This document shows, piece by piece, positions 47,429 to 55,063 of a stretch of DNA of 64,000 nt. Below the pieces are notes generated by a model. It had not been told where the DNA came from and made no database searches. It was given only the letters and a program-made list of their open reading frames with translations. Where the stretch lies: the NCBI RefSeq assembly GCF_003797765.1, contig NZ_RKMB01000014.1, positions 62,001 to 126,000 on the forward strand. The letters are read 5' to 3'. Source of the stretch: Ramlibacter sp. WS9 (GTDB lineage: Bacteria > Pseudomonadota > Gammaproteobacteria > Burkholderiales > Burkholderiaceae_C). Positions within the stretch are counted from its first letter, which is position 1, and each line of letters starts with the position of its first letter. The translations under genes were made by a program, and so were the position numbers.

Positions 47429-47689
47429 TCAGCCGCCGTTTAGCAGGGGATCGAGGCCGCCCCGCCGGTCCAGAGCCACCATGTCGTCGCAGCCGCCGAT
47501 GTGCGTGTCGCCGACGAAGATCTGCGGCACCGTGCGCCGCCCGGTGATCTCCATCATCTTCATGCGCTCCTGCGGCTCCATATCGACACGGACTTCTTCG
47601 ATGGCGGCGACGCCCTTGGCTTGGAGGATCTGCTTGGCCCGAATGCAATAGGGGCAATAGGCCGTGGTGTACATCTTGACGGTCTGCAT
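47429..47689 (-). CDS. grxC: glutaredoxin 3
   Basis: 86 residues. Dithiol glutaredoxin with active site CPYC at residues 12-15 (MYTTAYCPYCIRAKQIL), TVPQIFVGDTHIGGCDDMV near the C-terminus. Reduces glutathione mixed disulfides in the cytoplasm. Placed between the rhodanese gene and secB, an arrangement common in Burkholderiales. Confidence 0.97.
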   Translation of the reverse strand: MQTVKMYTTAYCPYCIRAKQILQAKGVAAIEEVRVDMEPQERMKMMEITGRRTVPQIFVGDTHIGGCDDMVALDRRGGLDPLLNGG

Positions 47690-47712
47690 GGTTCCGTGTT
47701 TTCAGCTGGTTC

Positions 47713-48129
47713 TCAGGCGTTGGCCGCCTTCTCAATGGGGAGGTTAGCCTCTTTCCAGGATTTCAGCCCGCCGGCGAGGACTTGGGCCTTGTCGTAGCCC
47801 AGTTTCTTGGCGATGCCCAGCGCACGATTGGCACGCGAGCCGTTGGCGCACACCAGGATCAGCGGGACGCCCTTGTTCTTGACCACTTCCGGCAACCGCT
47901 GTTCGAGCTGGCCAACGGGCACGTTCTTGGCGCCCCCCACATGGCCGGCCGCGAACTCTTCGGTTTCACTCACGTCCACGACGACCGCGCGTTCGCGGTT
48001 GATGAGTTGCACCGCCTGGGCGCTCGAGAGGCCGCTCGCGGAGGCACCCTGGATGACGGGCCACAGCAGCATGCCGCCGGAGGCCACCGCCACCGAAATC
48101 AGCATCCAGTTGTCGATAATGAATTTCAC
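47713..48129 (-). CDS. membrane-anchored rhodanese-like protein
   Basis: 138 residues with a GTG start (48129) preceded by AAGGAAA. An N-terminal membrane helix WMLISVAVASGGMLLWPVIQ is followed by a single rhodanese domain with an active cysteine in LVCANGSRANRALGIAKKLG. Probably a thiosulfate sulfurtransferase-type persulfide carrier facing the periplasm or cytoplasm. It heads the rhodanese-grxC-secB-gpsA run, divergent from gpmA. Confidence 0.93.
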   Translation of the reverse strand: MKFIIDNWMLISVAVASGGMLLWPVIQGASASGLSSAQAVQLINRERAVVVDVSETEEFAAGHVGGAKNVPVGQLEQRLPEVVKNKGVPLILVCANGSRANRALGIAKKLGYDKAQVLAGGLKSWKEANLPIEKAANA

Positions 48130-48221
48130 GTGTTTCCTTGTTTCGTGCGTGGGTCGGATCCGACGCCAACCCTCGATTCTAAAATGCCTGGTTTCCCACC
48201 CGCTTCGACAGGCCATCTCCC

Positions 48222-48965
48222 ATGCATAAACTCGTCCTGATCCGCCACGGCGAATCGACCTGGAATCTCGAAAACCGCTTCACCGGCTGGACCGATGTGG
48301 ACCTCACGCCCACGGGCGTCCTGCAGGCCAAGACCTCGGGGCGCCTCCTCAAGGCGGAGGGTTACGACTTCGACCTCTGCTACACCAGCGTCCTGAAGCG
48401 GGCCACACGCACCCTCTGGCACGTCCTGGACGAGATGGACCGCACCTGGCTGCCGGTAGCCCATTCCTGGCGCCTGAACGAGCGGCACTACGGTGCCCTG
48501 CAGGGCCTCAACAAGGCCGAAACCGCCAAGAAATTCGGCGACGAGCAGGTGCTGGTCTGGCGCCGCAGCTACGACGTGCCGCCGCCGCCACTGGAGCCGG
48601 GCGATCCGCGCAGCGAGCGCACCGACGTCCGCTACGCCAAGTTGAACCCGGCGCAGGTGCCGCTGACCGAGTGCCTGAAGGACACGGTGGACCGCGTGCT
48701 GCCGTTCTGGAACGAGTCCATGGCGCCCGCCATCCAATCCGGCAAGCGGGTGGTGGTGGCGGCGCACGGCAACTCGATCCGGGCGATGGTGAAGTACCTG
48801 GACGACATTTCCGACAGCGACATCGTCGGCCTGAACATCCCCAACGGCGTGCCTCTGGTGTACGAGTTGGACGCCTATCTCAAGCCCATCCGTCACTACT
48901 ACCTGGGCGACGCCGAGGTGGTGGCAAAGGCTGCGGCCGCGGTCGCGAGCCAGGGCAAGGCCTAG
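48222..48965 (+). CDS. gpmA: 2,3-bisphosphoglycerate-dependent phosphoglycerate mutase
   Basis: 247 residues. Glycolytic mutase with catalytic His9 in [20 protein letters not shown], second catalytic His in [17 protein letters not shown], and [19 protein letters not shown] between. Cofactor-dependent form. It is divergent from the rhodanese gene. Confidence 0.98.
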   Translation: MHKLVLIRHGESTWNLENRFTGWTDVDLTPTGVLQAKTSGRLLKAEGYDFDLCYTSVLKRATRTLWHVLDEMDRTWLPVAHSWRLNERHYGALQGLNKAETAKKFGDEQVLVWRRSYDVPPPPLEPGDPRSERTDVRYAKLNPAQVPLTECLKDTVDRVLPFWNESMAPAIQSGKRVVVAAHGNSIRAMVKYLDDISDSDIVGLNIPNGVPLVYELDAYLKPIRHYYLGDAEVVAKAAAAVASQGKA

Positions 48966-49066
48966 ATTTGGCGGTGCGTTTGGCGGTGTGGCCGAGGTAA
49001 AGACAGGGTAAATCGCGGGACTTTTCCACAATTAGGTAACCGCCCCCCGGAACCCTGGCTTAACTG

Positions 49067-49097
49067 TTGCGTCTTATCCCCTGCGCAGGTGTATATT
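49067..49097 (+). promoter_or_regulatory. candidate sigma-70 promoter of the S41 peptidase gene
   Basis: TTGCGT (49067-49072) and TATATT (49092-49097) are separated by 19 bases, slightly longer than ideal, about 32 bases upstream of the probable start codon of the peptidase. This is the most promoter-like AT-rich stretch in the 163-base gap after gpmA. Confidence 0.4.
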
Positions 49098-49128
49098 TTC
49101 AGCACTGTAGAGGATGGATGTTTTTGAC

Positions 49129-50568
49129 ATGAGCCACAAACTCAAGATTGCCGGCTGGATTTCTGTAGGCGCCCTTGCCGGTGCGCTGACGACGGTCTCG
49201 TTGCAGACGGTGGCCCGTGGCTCCCTGGCGCCGCTACCGCTGGAAGAGCTGCAGCAGCTGGCGGCCGTGTTCGGCATGGTCAAAAGCGACTATGTCGAAC
49301 CCGTCGACGAGAAAAAGCTGATCACCGACGCCATTTCCGGCATGGTGGCCAGCCTGGACCCTCACTCGCAGTACTTCGACAAGAAGTCATTCAAGGAATT
49401 CCGCGAAGGCACGTCCGGCCGCTTCGTCGGCGTGGGCATCGAGATTTCCCAGGAAGACGGCCTGGTCAAGGTGGTGTCGCCGATCGAAGGATCGCCCGCC
49501 TACCGCGCCGGCCTCAAGCCCAACGACCTGATCACGAAGATCGACGACACCGTGGTCAAGGGCCTGTCGCTGAACGACGCCGTCAAGCGCATGCGCGGCG
49601 AGCCCAACACCAAGGTGATGCTGACCATCTTCCGCAAGGACGAGAACCGCACGTTCCCGGTCACCATCACCCGTGAAGAAATCCGCACCCAATCGGTGCG
49701 TGGCAAGGTGATCGAGCCCGGCTACGGCTGGATCCGCCTGTCGCAGTTCCAGGAGCGCACGGTCGATGACTTCGCCAAGAAGATCGAGGAGATCTACAAG
49801 GCCGAGCCCAACCTGAAGGGCATGGTGCTGGACCTGCGCAATGACCCGGGCGGCCTGCTGGACGCCGCCGTGGCCATTTCCGCCGCCTTCCTGCCTGAAA
49901 ACGTGACGGTGGTGTCGACCAACGGCCAGCTGGCCGAGAGCAAGTTCATCTACAAGGCCGCTCCGGAGTTCTACCAGCGCCGCGCCGGTGCCGACCCGCT
50001 GCGCCGGCTGCCCGCTGGCCTGAAGACGGTGCCGCTGGTGGTGCTGGTCAACGAAGGCTCGGCCTCGGCCAGCGAAATCGTGGCTGGCGCCCTGCAAGAC
50101 CACAAGCGCGCCAAGGTCCTGGGCAGCCAGACGTTCGGCAAGGGCTCCGTCCAGACCGTCCGTCCGCTGGGCCCGGACACCGGCCTCAAGCTCACCACCG
50201 CCCGCTACTACACGCCCAGCGGCAAATCGATCCAGGCCCGCGGCATCGTGCCCGACGTCATGATCGACGAATCCGAAGAAGGCAACGTCTTCTCGCTGCT
50301 GCGCACCCGTGAAGCCGACCTGGACAAACACCTTGGCAGCGGCCAGGGCGCCGAGACGAAAGACCCGGCCCGCGAAAAGGCGCGCGAGGAAGCCCGCAAG
50401 AAGGCCGAGGAAGAGGCCAGGAAGCCTGCCGCCGACCGCAAGGTGCCCGAGTTCGGCAGCGACAAGGACTTCCAGCTGGTGCAGGCACTGAACCAGCTCA
50501 AGGGCCGCCCGGTGCTGATCAGCAAGACCCAGGTCGTCGAGAACAAGAGCGAAAAGAAGGACAACTAG
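49129..50568 (+). CDS. ctpA: S41 carboxy-terminal processing protease
   Basis: 479 residues from MSHKLKIAGW; a start 5 codons earlier would sit directly on its AGAGG site, so 49129 is preferred. N-terminal membrane anchor, then a PDZ domain (FVGVGIEISQEDGLVKVVSP) and the S41 catalytic domain: catalytic Ser in NEGSASASEIVAGALQD and Lys in SQTFGKGSVQTVRPL. It trims tails of periplasmic proteins. The C-terminal 80 residues are a charged Ala/Lys/Glu-rich stretch and end in an NPC-type tail. Confidence 0.96.
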   Translation: MSHKLKIAGWISVGALAGALTTVSLQTVARGSLAPLPLEELQQLAAVFGMVKSDYVEPVDEKKLITDAISGMVASLDPHSQYFDKKSFKEFREGTSGRFVGVGIEISQEDGLVKVVSPIEGSPAYRAGLKPNDLITKIDDTVVKGLSLNDAVKRMRGEPNTKVMLTIFRKDENRTFPVTITREEIRTQSVRGKVIEPGYGWIRLSQFQERTVDDFAKKIEEIYKAEPNLKGMVLDLRNDPGGLLDAAVAISAAFLPENVTVVSTNGQLAESKFIYKAAPEFYQRRAGADPLRRLPAGLKTVPLVVLVNEGSASASEIVAGALQDHKRAKVLGSQTFGKGSVQTVRPLGPDTGLKLTTARYYTPSGKSIQARGIVPDVMIDESEEGNVFSLLRTREADLDKHLGSGQGAETKDPAREKAREEARKKAEEEARKPAADRKVPEFGSDKDFQLVQALNQLKGRPVLISKTQVVENKSEKKDN

Positions 50569-50676
50569 CCCACCCCGAAGCGCCTGCGGCGATGCCCCCT
50601 CGGGGCTTTGCCCTCTCCCCCGCAAGGGGCGCCACCAGCGGCCCGGCAAAGCCGGTTCCGCGGCGGCCCTGGAAAA

Positions 50677-50708
50677 GAAGCCGGCGACCAGCCGGCTTTT
50701 CTTTTTGT
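50677..50708 (+). terminator. rho-independent terminator after ctpA
   Basis: Stem AGCCGGC/GCCGGCT (50679-50685 and 50691-50697) with a GACCA loop and a following TTTTCTTTTT run. It lies between ctpA and the moeB-like gene, in a 154-base gap that also holds a GC-rich repeat (50569-50676). Confidence 0.85.
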
Positions 50709-50722
50709 TCCACAATCGCCGC

Positions 50723-51487
50723 ATGACGGACGACCAGCTGCTGCGCTATTCACGCCACATCCTGCTCGAGGAGATCGGGGTCGAAGGCCAGGAGCGGCTG
50801 ATGGCCGCGCATGCGCTGGTCATCGGCGCCGGCGGGCTGGGGTCGCCGGTGGCGCTGTACCTGGGCACGGCGGGCGTCGGTCGCATCACGCTGGTCGATC
50901 ATGACGCAGTGGACGTGACCAACCTGCAGCGGCAGATCGCGCACAACCTGGCACGCGTGGGCCAACCCAAGGCGCTGTCGGCGCAGCGCGCCGTGGGCGA
51001 CATCAATCCCGAAGTGCTGGTGGTGCCTGTGGTCGAGCGCGCCGATGCGCAACTGCTCGACGAGCTGGTGCCCAAGGCCGACGTGGTAATCGATTGCTGC
51101 GATAACTTCAAGACGCGGCACGCGGTGAACGCTGCCTGCGTGAGGCACGGCAAGCCGTTGGTGTCGGGCGCGGCGATCCGCTTCGACGGCCAGATCTCGG
51201 TGTACGACACTCGCGACGAGAAGTCGCCCTGTTATGCCTGCGTGTTCGCGCCGTCCGACGAATTCGAGGAAACGCGTTGCGCAACCATGGGCGTGTTCGC
51301 GCCGCTCGTGGGCATCATCGGCGCCATGCAGGCGGCAGAGGCACTCAAGTTGCTGAGTGGCGCGGGCACTTCGCTCGCCGGGCGGCTGCAGATGCTCGAT
51401 GCACGCGTGATGGAGTGGAACGAAGTTCGGGTGCCGCGCAATGCGGCTTGCCCCGTCTGCTCCACGCGGCTGCCATCCCGGACTTGA
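50723..51487 (+). CDS. moeB: MoeB/ThiF/HesA-type adenylyltransferase
   Basis: 254 residues. Activates a ubiquitin-like sulfur carrier by adenylating its C-terminal glycine. Nucleotide loop VIGAGGLGSPVALYLGTAG at the N-terminus, QIAHNLARVGQPKAL and the cysteine pairs CYAC and CPVC for structural zinc. The catalytic cysteine region is ETRCATMGVFAPLVGI. Could serve MoaD or ThiS; with no thiF in the thiamine operon, both are possible. Confidence 0.93.
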   Translation: MTDDQLLRYSRHILLEEIGVEGQERLMAAHALVIGAGGLGSPVALYLGTAGVGRITLVDHDAVDVTNLQRQIAHNLARVGQPKALSAQRAVGDINPEVLVVPVVERADAQLLDELVPKADVVIDCCDNFKTRHAVNAACVRHGKPLVSGAAIRFDGQISVYDTRDEKSPCYACVFAPSDEFEETRCATMGVFAPLVGIIGAMQAAEALKLLSGAGTSLAGRLQMLDARVMEWNEVRVPRNAACPVCSTRLPSRT

Positions 51488-51523
51488 TCCGAGCGAGCCC
51501 TCGGAAAATCCATATCGACATCG

Positions 51524-51775
51524 CGGGGCGGGATCGGGGCGACGGGGCACTCTGCGCTGCGAATGTCCCCCGTCGCGGCAAGCCGCTCCCTCCTCCTTTA
51601 TTTCGCTGCGCAGAGCGCCCCACCACCCCGATCCGGGAGACGTTGTCGGTATTCGACCGTCGCGCGCCAACTCGGTCCCCCATGGATGCCGGGTGGCCGA
51701 TGCGGCGAAATAAAGGAGGAGGGAGGCCGGAGGCCGACGGGGGACATTCGCTGCATCGGCCACCCGGCGTCCATG
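51524..51775. repeat. two nested palindromic elements sharing an inverted core
   Basis: This 346-base gap (51488-51833) holds no gene; nearly all of it is structure. A core of about 44 bases, starting AATGTCCCCCGTCG and ending CTCCTCCTTTATTTCGC, occurs at 51562-51606 and again inverted at 51705-51748. Each copy sits in the loop of its own long imperfect palindrome: arms 51524-51561 with 51605-51637 around the first, and 51681-51703 with 51753-51775 around the second. The core is the same in both while the arms differ. Confidence 0.85.
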
Positions 51776-51833
51776 CCTCCGCACAGGTCGCTGTGCAGCG
51801 CTTCGATGAGATCAGATTTCGGGCAGCAGTGGG

Positions 51834-52689
51834 CTAAGCCCGCAATGACAGCTCGTCGGGGATCTCGACACCCTCTTCGCGAGCCTTCCGCTCCAGCGCC
51901 AAACGCCGCTCTCCCGCCAACCGCACGCCATCGTCCACGATCATTTCACTGATCAGCGCTTCGATGCGATCGAGGTAGACATCGCTGCCGGCGAGCGCCG
52001 ACGGGTCGATCAGCAGGAAAGCCTGCCCGATGCGCGGCACATCGCCCTCGTCAACGAAGAACGACGAGGCCTCGAAGCCGAAACGCGCGCCGGTCAACGC
52101 CACCACCAGCAGTTCGACGATCAGCGCCAGCATCGCGCCTTTGGGGCTGCTGGCCGCGCCGATGGGGAGCATCGACCCTTCGAGGCCCGCGCGCGGGTCG
52201 GTGGTGGGCCGGCCATCCTTGTCCAGCGCCCAGCCCAGTGGAATGGACTGGCCCTCTTTCGCCGCGACCATCAGTTTGCCGCGCGCCACTTCGGAGAGCG
52301 ACAAGTCGATCATCAACGGATCGACGCCACGGCGCGGGAACACGGCCGCCACCGGGTTGGTGCCGAACACCGGATGCTTGCCCCCAGCCGCCGGCATCGC
52401 TGCCGGCGAATTGGCGAAGTGCAGGAAACGCGAGGCCCTGCCGCGCATCCACCAGCAGTGCCGCGCCCTTGCGCCGTGCGACCGCCGCGACCGCCTTTCC
52501 GTCCGCACGCCCATTGCGCAAGTGCGTGGCGTACTGCGCCACACGCGAGAGGCCGTGCGATGCGATGCCTTGCGCCTGCGCAAGCACCAGCGCACGCGCG
52601 GTGCTCTGTGCCATCGCGTCGCTCGCGCCCGCTTCGCGCAGCGCTCCGGCCGCGAGCACGATCGCTTCGCCCCACGAAACGCGGGCCAT
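51834..52689 (-). pseudogene. Ldh-family (lactate/malate/sulfolactate-type) dehydrogenase, broken
   Basis: Reading starts in one frame ([20 protein letters not shown] with ALVLAQAQGIASHGLSRVAQ) and ends in another (GNSPAAMPAAGG-type, here ANSPAAMPAAGGKHPVFGTN and IDLSLSEVARGKLMVAAKEG, ending VDEGDVPRIGQAFLLID). At 52409-52440 the two meet: the first frame reads QGLAFPAL and the second continues as FANSPAA, with about 40 residues of the usual centre (the His-rich VTNSHHFGAA region) missing. A deletion of about 120 bases with a frameshift inactivates it. The active-site His is lost. The start overlaps the suyB-like stop (TGATG). Confidence 0.85.
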
Positions 52690-53864
52690 CAAGCCGACTC
52701 GTAGAGCCGCGTCAGCACGAACTCCCTGTGGCCGAGCGCCTCGGCCGCTGTCAGTCGGCCATTGGCGGTGCGCAGCATCGATTCGAGCAGCATGTCGCCC
52801 GCGCGGTCGAGCGTGATCTCACGCTGCAGCAGGCCCGAGGTGTCCACGTCGATGTGCTCGCTCATGAGCCGCACCGTGCGGGGGTTCGCGCAGATCTTGA
52901 TCACCGGCAGGATCGGGTTGCCGATCACGTTGCCTTGGCCCGTCGGGAAGAAATGCACCGCGTAGCCGGAGGCGGCGCACAGCGTCACCATCTCGGCCGC
53001 GGCACTGGACGAATCCATGAACCACAGGCCCGAGTGCGTCGGCGTCTCGGCCTTGTCGATCACGCCGTCCACCGTGCAGGTCTTGCCGATCTTCTGGATG
53101 TTGCCCAGCGCCTTCTCCTCGATCGTCGTCAGGCCGCCGGCGATGTTGCCCTTGGTCGGCTGCGAATCCGACAGGTCGCTGGTCTTGTGGCGGTTGATCA
53201 CGTCCTGGTAGCGGTTGAACATGAACATGAACTTTTCGCGCACCGCGTCGTTGGCGCAGCGGGCCGCCACGATCTGCTCGCCGCCGGTCAGCTCCGTTGT
53301 TTCGCCGAAGCACAGGTAGTTGCCCAGCGGGTGGAGCTTGTCGAAGGCGTTTCCCACGGTGGGATTCGCCCCGCAGCCCGACGTCGTGTCGGATTCACCG
53401 CACTTGGTGGAGACCCAGAGCTCGGCGATGCCGCAATGCTCCCGCTGCTTTTCGCTGGCCCATTGCACGTACTCGCGCGCGGCCTTGCTGGCCCGCATGA
53501 TGGTGTCGTGGTCGCCGTGGCCTTCAATGCCGAAGCCCGTGACCGGCTTGCCCGTCGCGGCGATGCCGTCCACTACTTTCTTGGTCCAGCCGTCCTCGAT
53601 GCCGATAACGACGACCGCCGCGACGTTGGGGTTGCAGCCGGTGCCGATCAGTGTGCGGAAGTGCAGTTCCAGGTCCGCGCCGAACTGCAGGCGGCCGTAC
53701 GGATGCGGGATCGCCAGTGCGCCTTTGATGTTGTGGGCCACCGCCTCGGCCGCCGCGTTGGACAGGTCGTCCAGCGGCAGGACAATGACGTGATTGCGCA
53801 CGCCGACGCGGCCGTTCTCGCGGCGGTAGCCCAGAAAAGTGGTGTCTCTATCGATGTTGGACAT
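52689..53864 (-). CDS. suyB: UxaA-type hydro-lyase large subunit, SuyB-like
   Basis: 391 residues, starting [20 protein letters not shown]. It matches the C-terminal UxaA/GarD part: [78 protein letters not shown] and [20 protein letters not shown]. With a separate SAF-domain small gene 5 bases upstream, the arrangement equals the two-subunit sulfolactate sulfo-lyase SuyAB of the cysteate/taurine-sulfolactate route, which releases sulfite. Altronate/galactarate-type dehydratases are the alternative. Confidence 0.82.
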   Translation of the reverse strand: MSNIDRDTTFLGYRRENGRVGVRNHVIVLPLDDLSNAAAEAVAHNIKGALAIPHPYGRLQFGADLELHFRTLIGTGCNPNVAAVVVIGIEDGWTKKVVDGIAATGKPVTGFGIEGHGDHDTIMRASKAAREYVQWASEKQREHCGIAELWVSTKCGESDTTSGCGANPTVGNAFDKLHPLGNYLCFGETTELTGGEQIVAARCANDAVREKFMFMFNRYQDVINRHKTSDLSDSQPTKGNIAGGLTTIEEKALGNIQKIGKTCTVDGVIDKAETPTHSGLWFMDSSSAAAEMVTLCAASGYAVHFFPTGQGNVIGNPILPVIKICANPRTVRLMSEHIDVDTSGLLQREITLDRAGDMLLESMLRTANGRLTAAEALGHREFVLTRLYESA

Positions 53865-53869
53865 GCTGC

Positions 53870-54151
53870 TCACCACCGCTTGGTCTTGATGTTGTGGACA
53901 TGGGCATGCTGGCCTGCCCGGATGGGCTGGACGACCTTCCCCATGTCGATGCCGTACTTCATGACCGTGTCGCCGACGGCCATGTCCGCCAGCGCGATCT
54001 TGTGGCCGATGGGGATGTCCTGCCGCGCGGTGAGCTGCACCATGCGGTCCTCGTCCATCACCCAGCCGGTCAACTCGGTGCCGGCCTTCACGCCTTCCAC
54101 CACCACGACCGCCACGGTGTCGTGGGGGTCGTGCAAAACGAAATGAATCAA
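53870..54151 (-). CDS. suyA: UxaA/SAF-domain small subunit, SuyA-like
   Basis: 93 residues with a TTG start (GGAG 8 bases upstream). SAF-type beta domain: [59 protein letters not shown] and a basic tail NIKTKRW. It resembles SuyA, the small subunit of sulfolactate sulfo-lyase. Divergent from the GntR regulator, with a candidate operator between them. Confidence 0.83.
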   Translation of the reverse strand: MIHFVLHDPHDTVAVVVVEGVKAGTELTGWVMDEDRMVQLTARQDIPIGHKIALADMAVGDTVMKYGIDMGKVVQPIRAGQHAHVHNIKTKRW

Positions 54152-54214
54152 GGGTTTTCTCCAACTAGGGGGCAGCGCGCAGTGTTTCCGCCGGCGCAGG
54201 CCGCTGTCAACCAG

Positions 54215-54228
54215 GTCATATAGATGAC
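54215..54228. promoter_or_regulatory. GTCAT-ATAG-ATGAC inverted repeat, candidate GntR operator
   Basis: A perfect 5-base inverted repeat with a 4-base centre in the 103-base divergent region between the suyA-like and GntR genes, 27 bases from the regulator start. GntR-family operators have this short palindromic form. Confidence 0.5.
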
Positions 54229-54254
54229 TTGAACGGCTGAACTACACTGGCTGG

Positions 54255-55043
54255 ATGACATCGCCCGTTCGCCCGCATGGACTGCAGCGCGTTGCCGCGG
54301 GCGGGCCGGGCCCGCTCTACCGGCAGGTGAAGCGCGAGTTGCAGCGAGTCGTCGAAAGCGGCGGCTACGGGCCGGGCGATAACTTGCCCAACGAGAGCGT
54401 CATCGCGCAAGCGCTGGGCGTGAGCATCGGAACACTGCGCAAGGCCGTGGACGAGCTGGTGCACGAACATGTGCTGGTGCGCCACCAGGGCAAGGGGACG
54501 TTCGTCGCCCTGCACACCGACGACCGCTTCCTGTTCCAGTTCTTCCATGTCGAGCCTCGCGAGGAGTTCCCGCTCGAAGCCAGCCTGCGCGAACGCGAGT
54601 ATCCACAGGTGGACTGCGTGGGCTTCGCACGGGGGCGCGCCGACGAGGTCGAGGCCGCGGTGCTGCGGTTGCACCCGGGCGACCCGGTGGTGCGCATCGA
54701 CAACCGGCTGTCGCTCGGCGGCAGGGCCGTGGTGCACGACCGCCTGGTGGTCTCCGCACACACGTTCAAGGGCCTGACCGAGCAGCGCTTCCTGTCGCGG
54801 CCCAGCACCATCTACAACCTGTACCAGACCGACCATGGCATCACCGTGCTGCGCGCGCGCGAGCGGGCGCGGGCCGTTTCCGCAGGGCGGGAGACCGCGC
54901 GCATTCTCGGGGTGGCGGTCGGCGTGCCGGTGCTGGAAGTGCATCGCGTCGCGCTGACCTTCGGCGACAAGCCCGTGGAATACCGCATCTCGACGATCAA
55001 CACCGCCGCGCACGACTACGTCAGCCTGCTGTCGAAGGGGTAG
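54255..55043 (+). CDS. GntR-family (HutC/UTRA) transcriptional regulator
   Basis: 262 residues. N-terminal GntR winged helix (LYRQVKRELQRVVESGGYGP, LPNESVIAQALGVSIGTLRK, VLVRHQGKGTFVAL) and a UTRA effector domain (residues 95-250) that binds small sugar or acid ligands. Divergent from the suyAB-like genes, which it probably represses until the substrate arrives. Confidence 0.92.
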   Translation: MTSPVRPHGLQRVAAGGPGPLYRQVKRELQRVVESGGYGPGDNLPNESVIAQALGVSIGTLRKAVDELVHEHVLVRHQGKGTFVALHTDDRFLFQFFHVEPREEFPLEASLREREYPQVDCVGFARGRADEVEAAVLRLHPGDPVVRIDNRLSLGGRAVVHDRLVVSAHTFKGLTEQRFLSRPSTIYNLYQTDHGITVLRARERARAVSAGRETARILGVAVGVPVLEVHRVALTFGDKPVEYRISTINTAAHDYVSLLSKG

Positions 55044-55063
55044 CGCTGTCTCGCGAAGGCGCG

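Noticed and set aside
51524..51775. CRISPR array or tRNA in the repeat-rich gap
   Set aside because: The repeats are inverted pairs with unequal arms, not evenly spaced direct repeats, and no cloverleaf can be folded.
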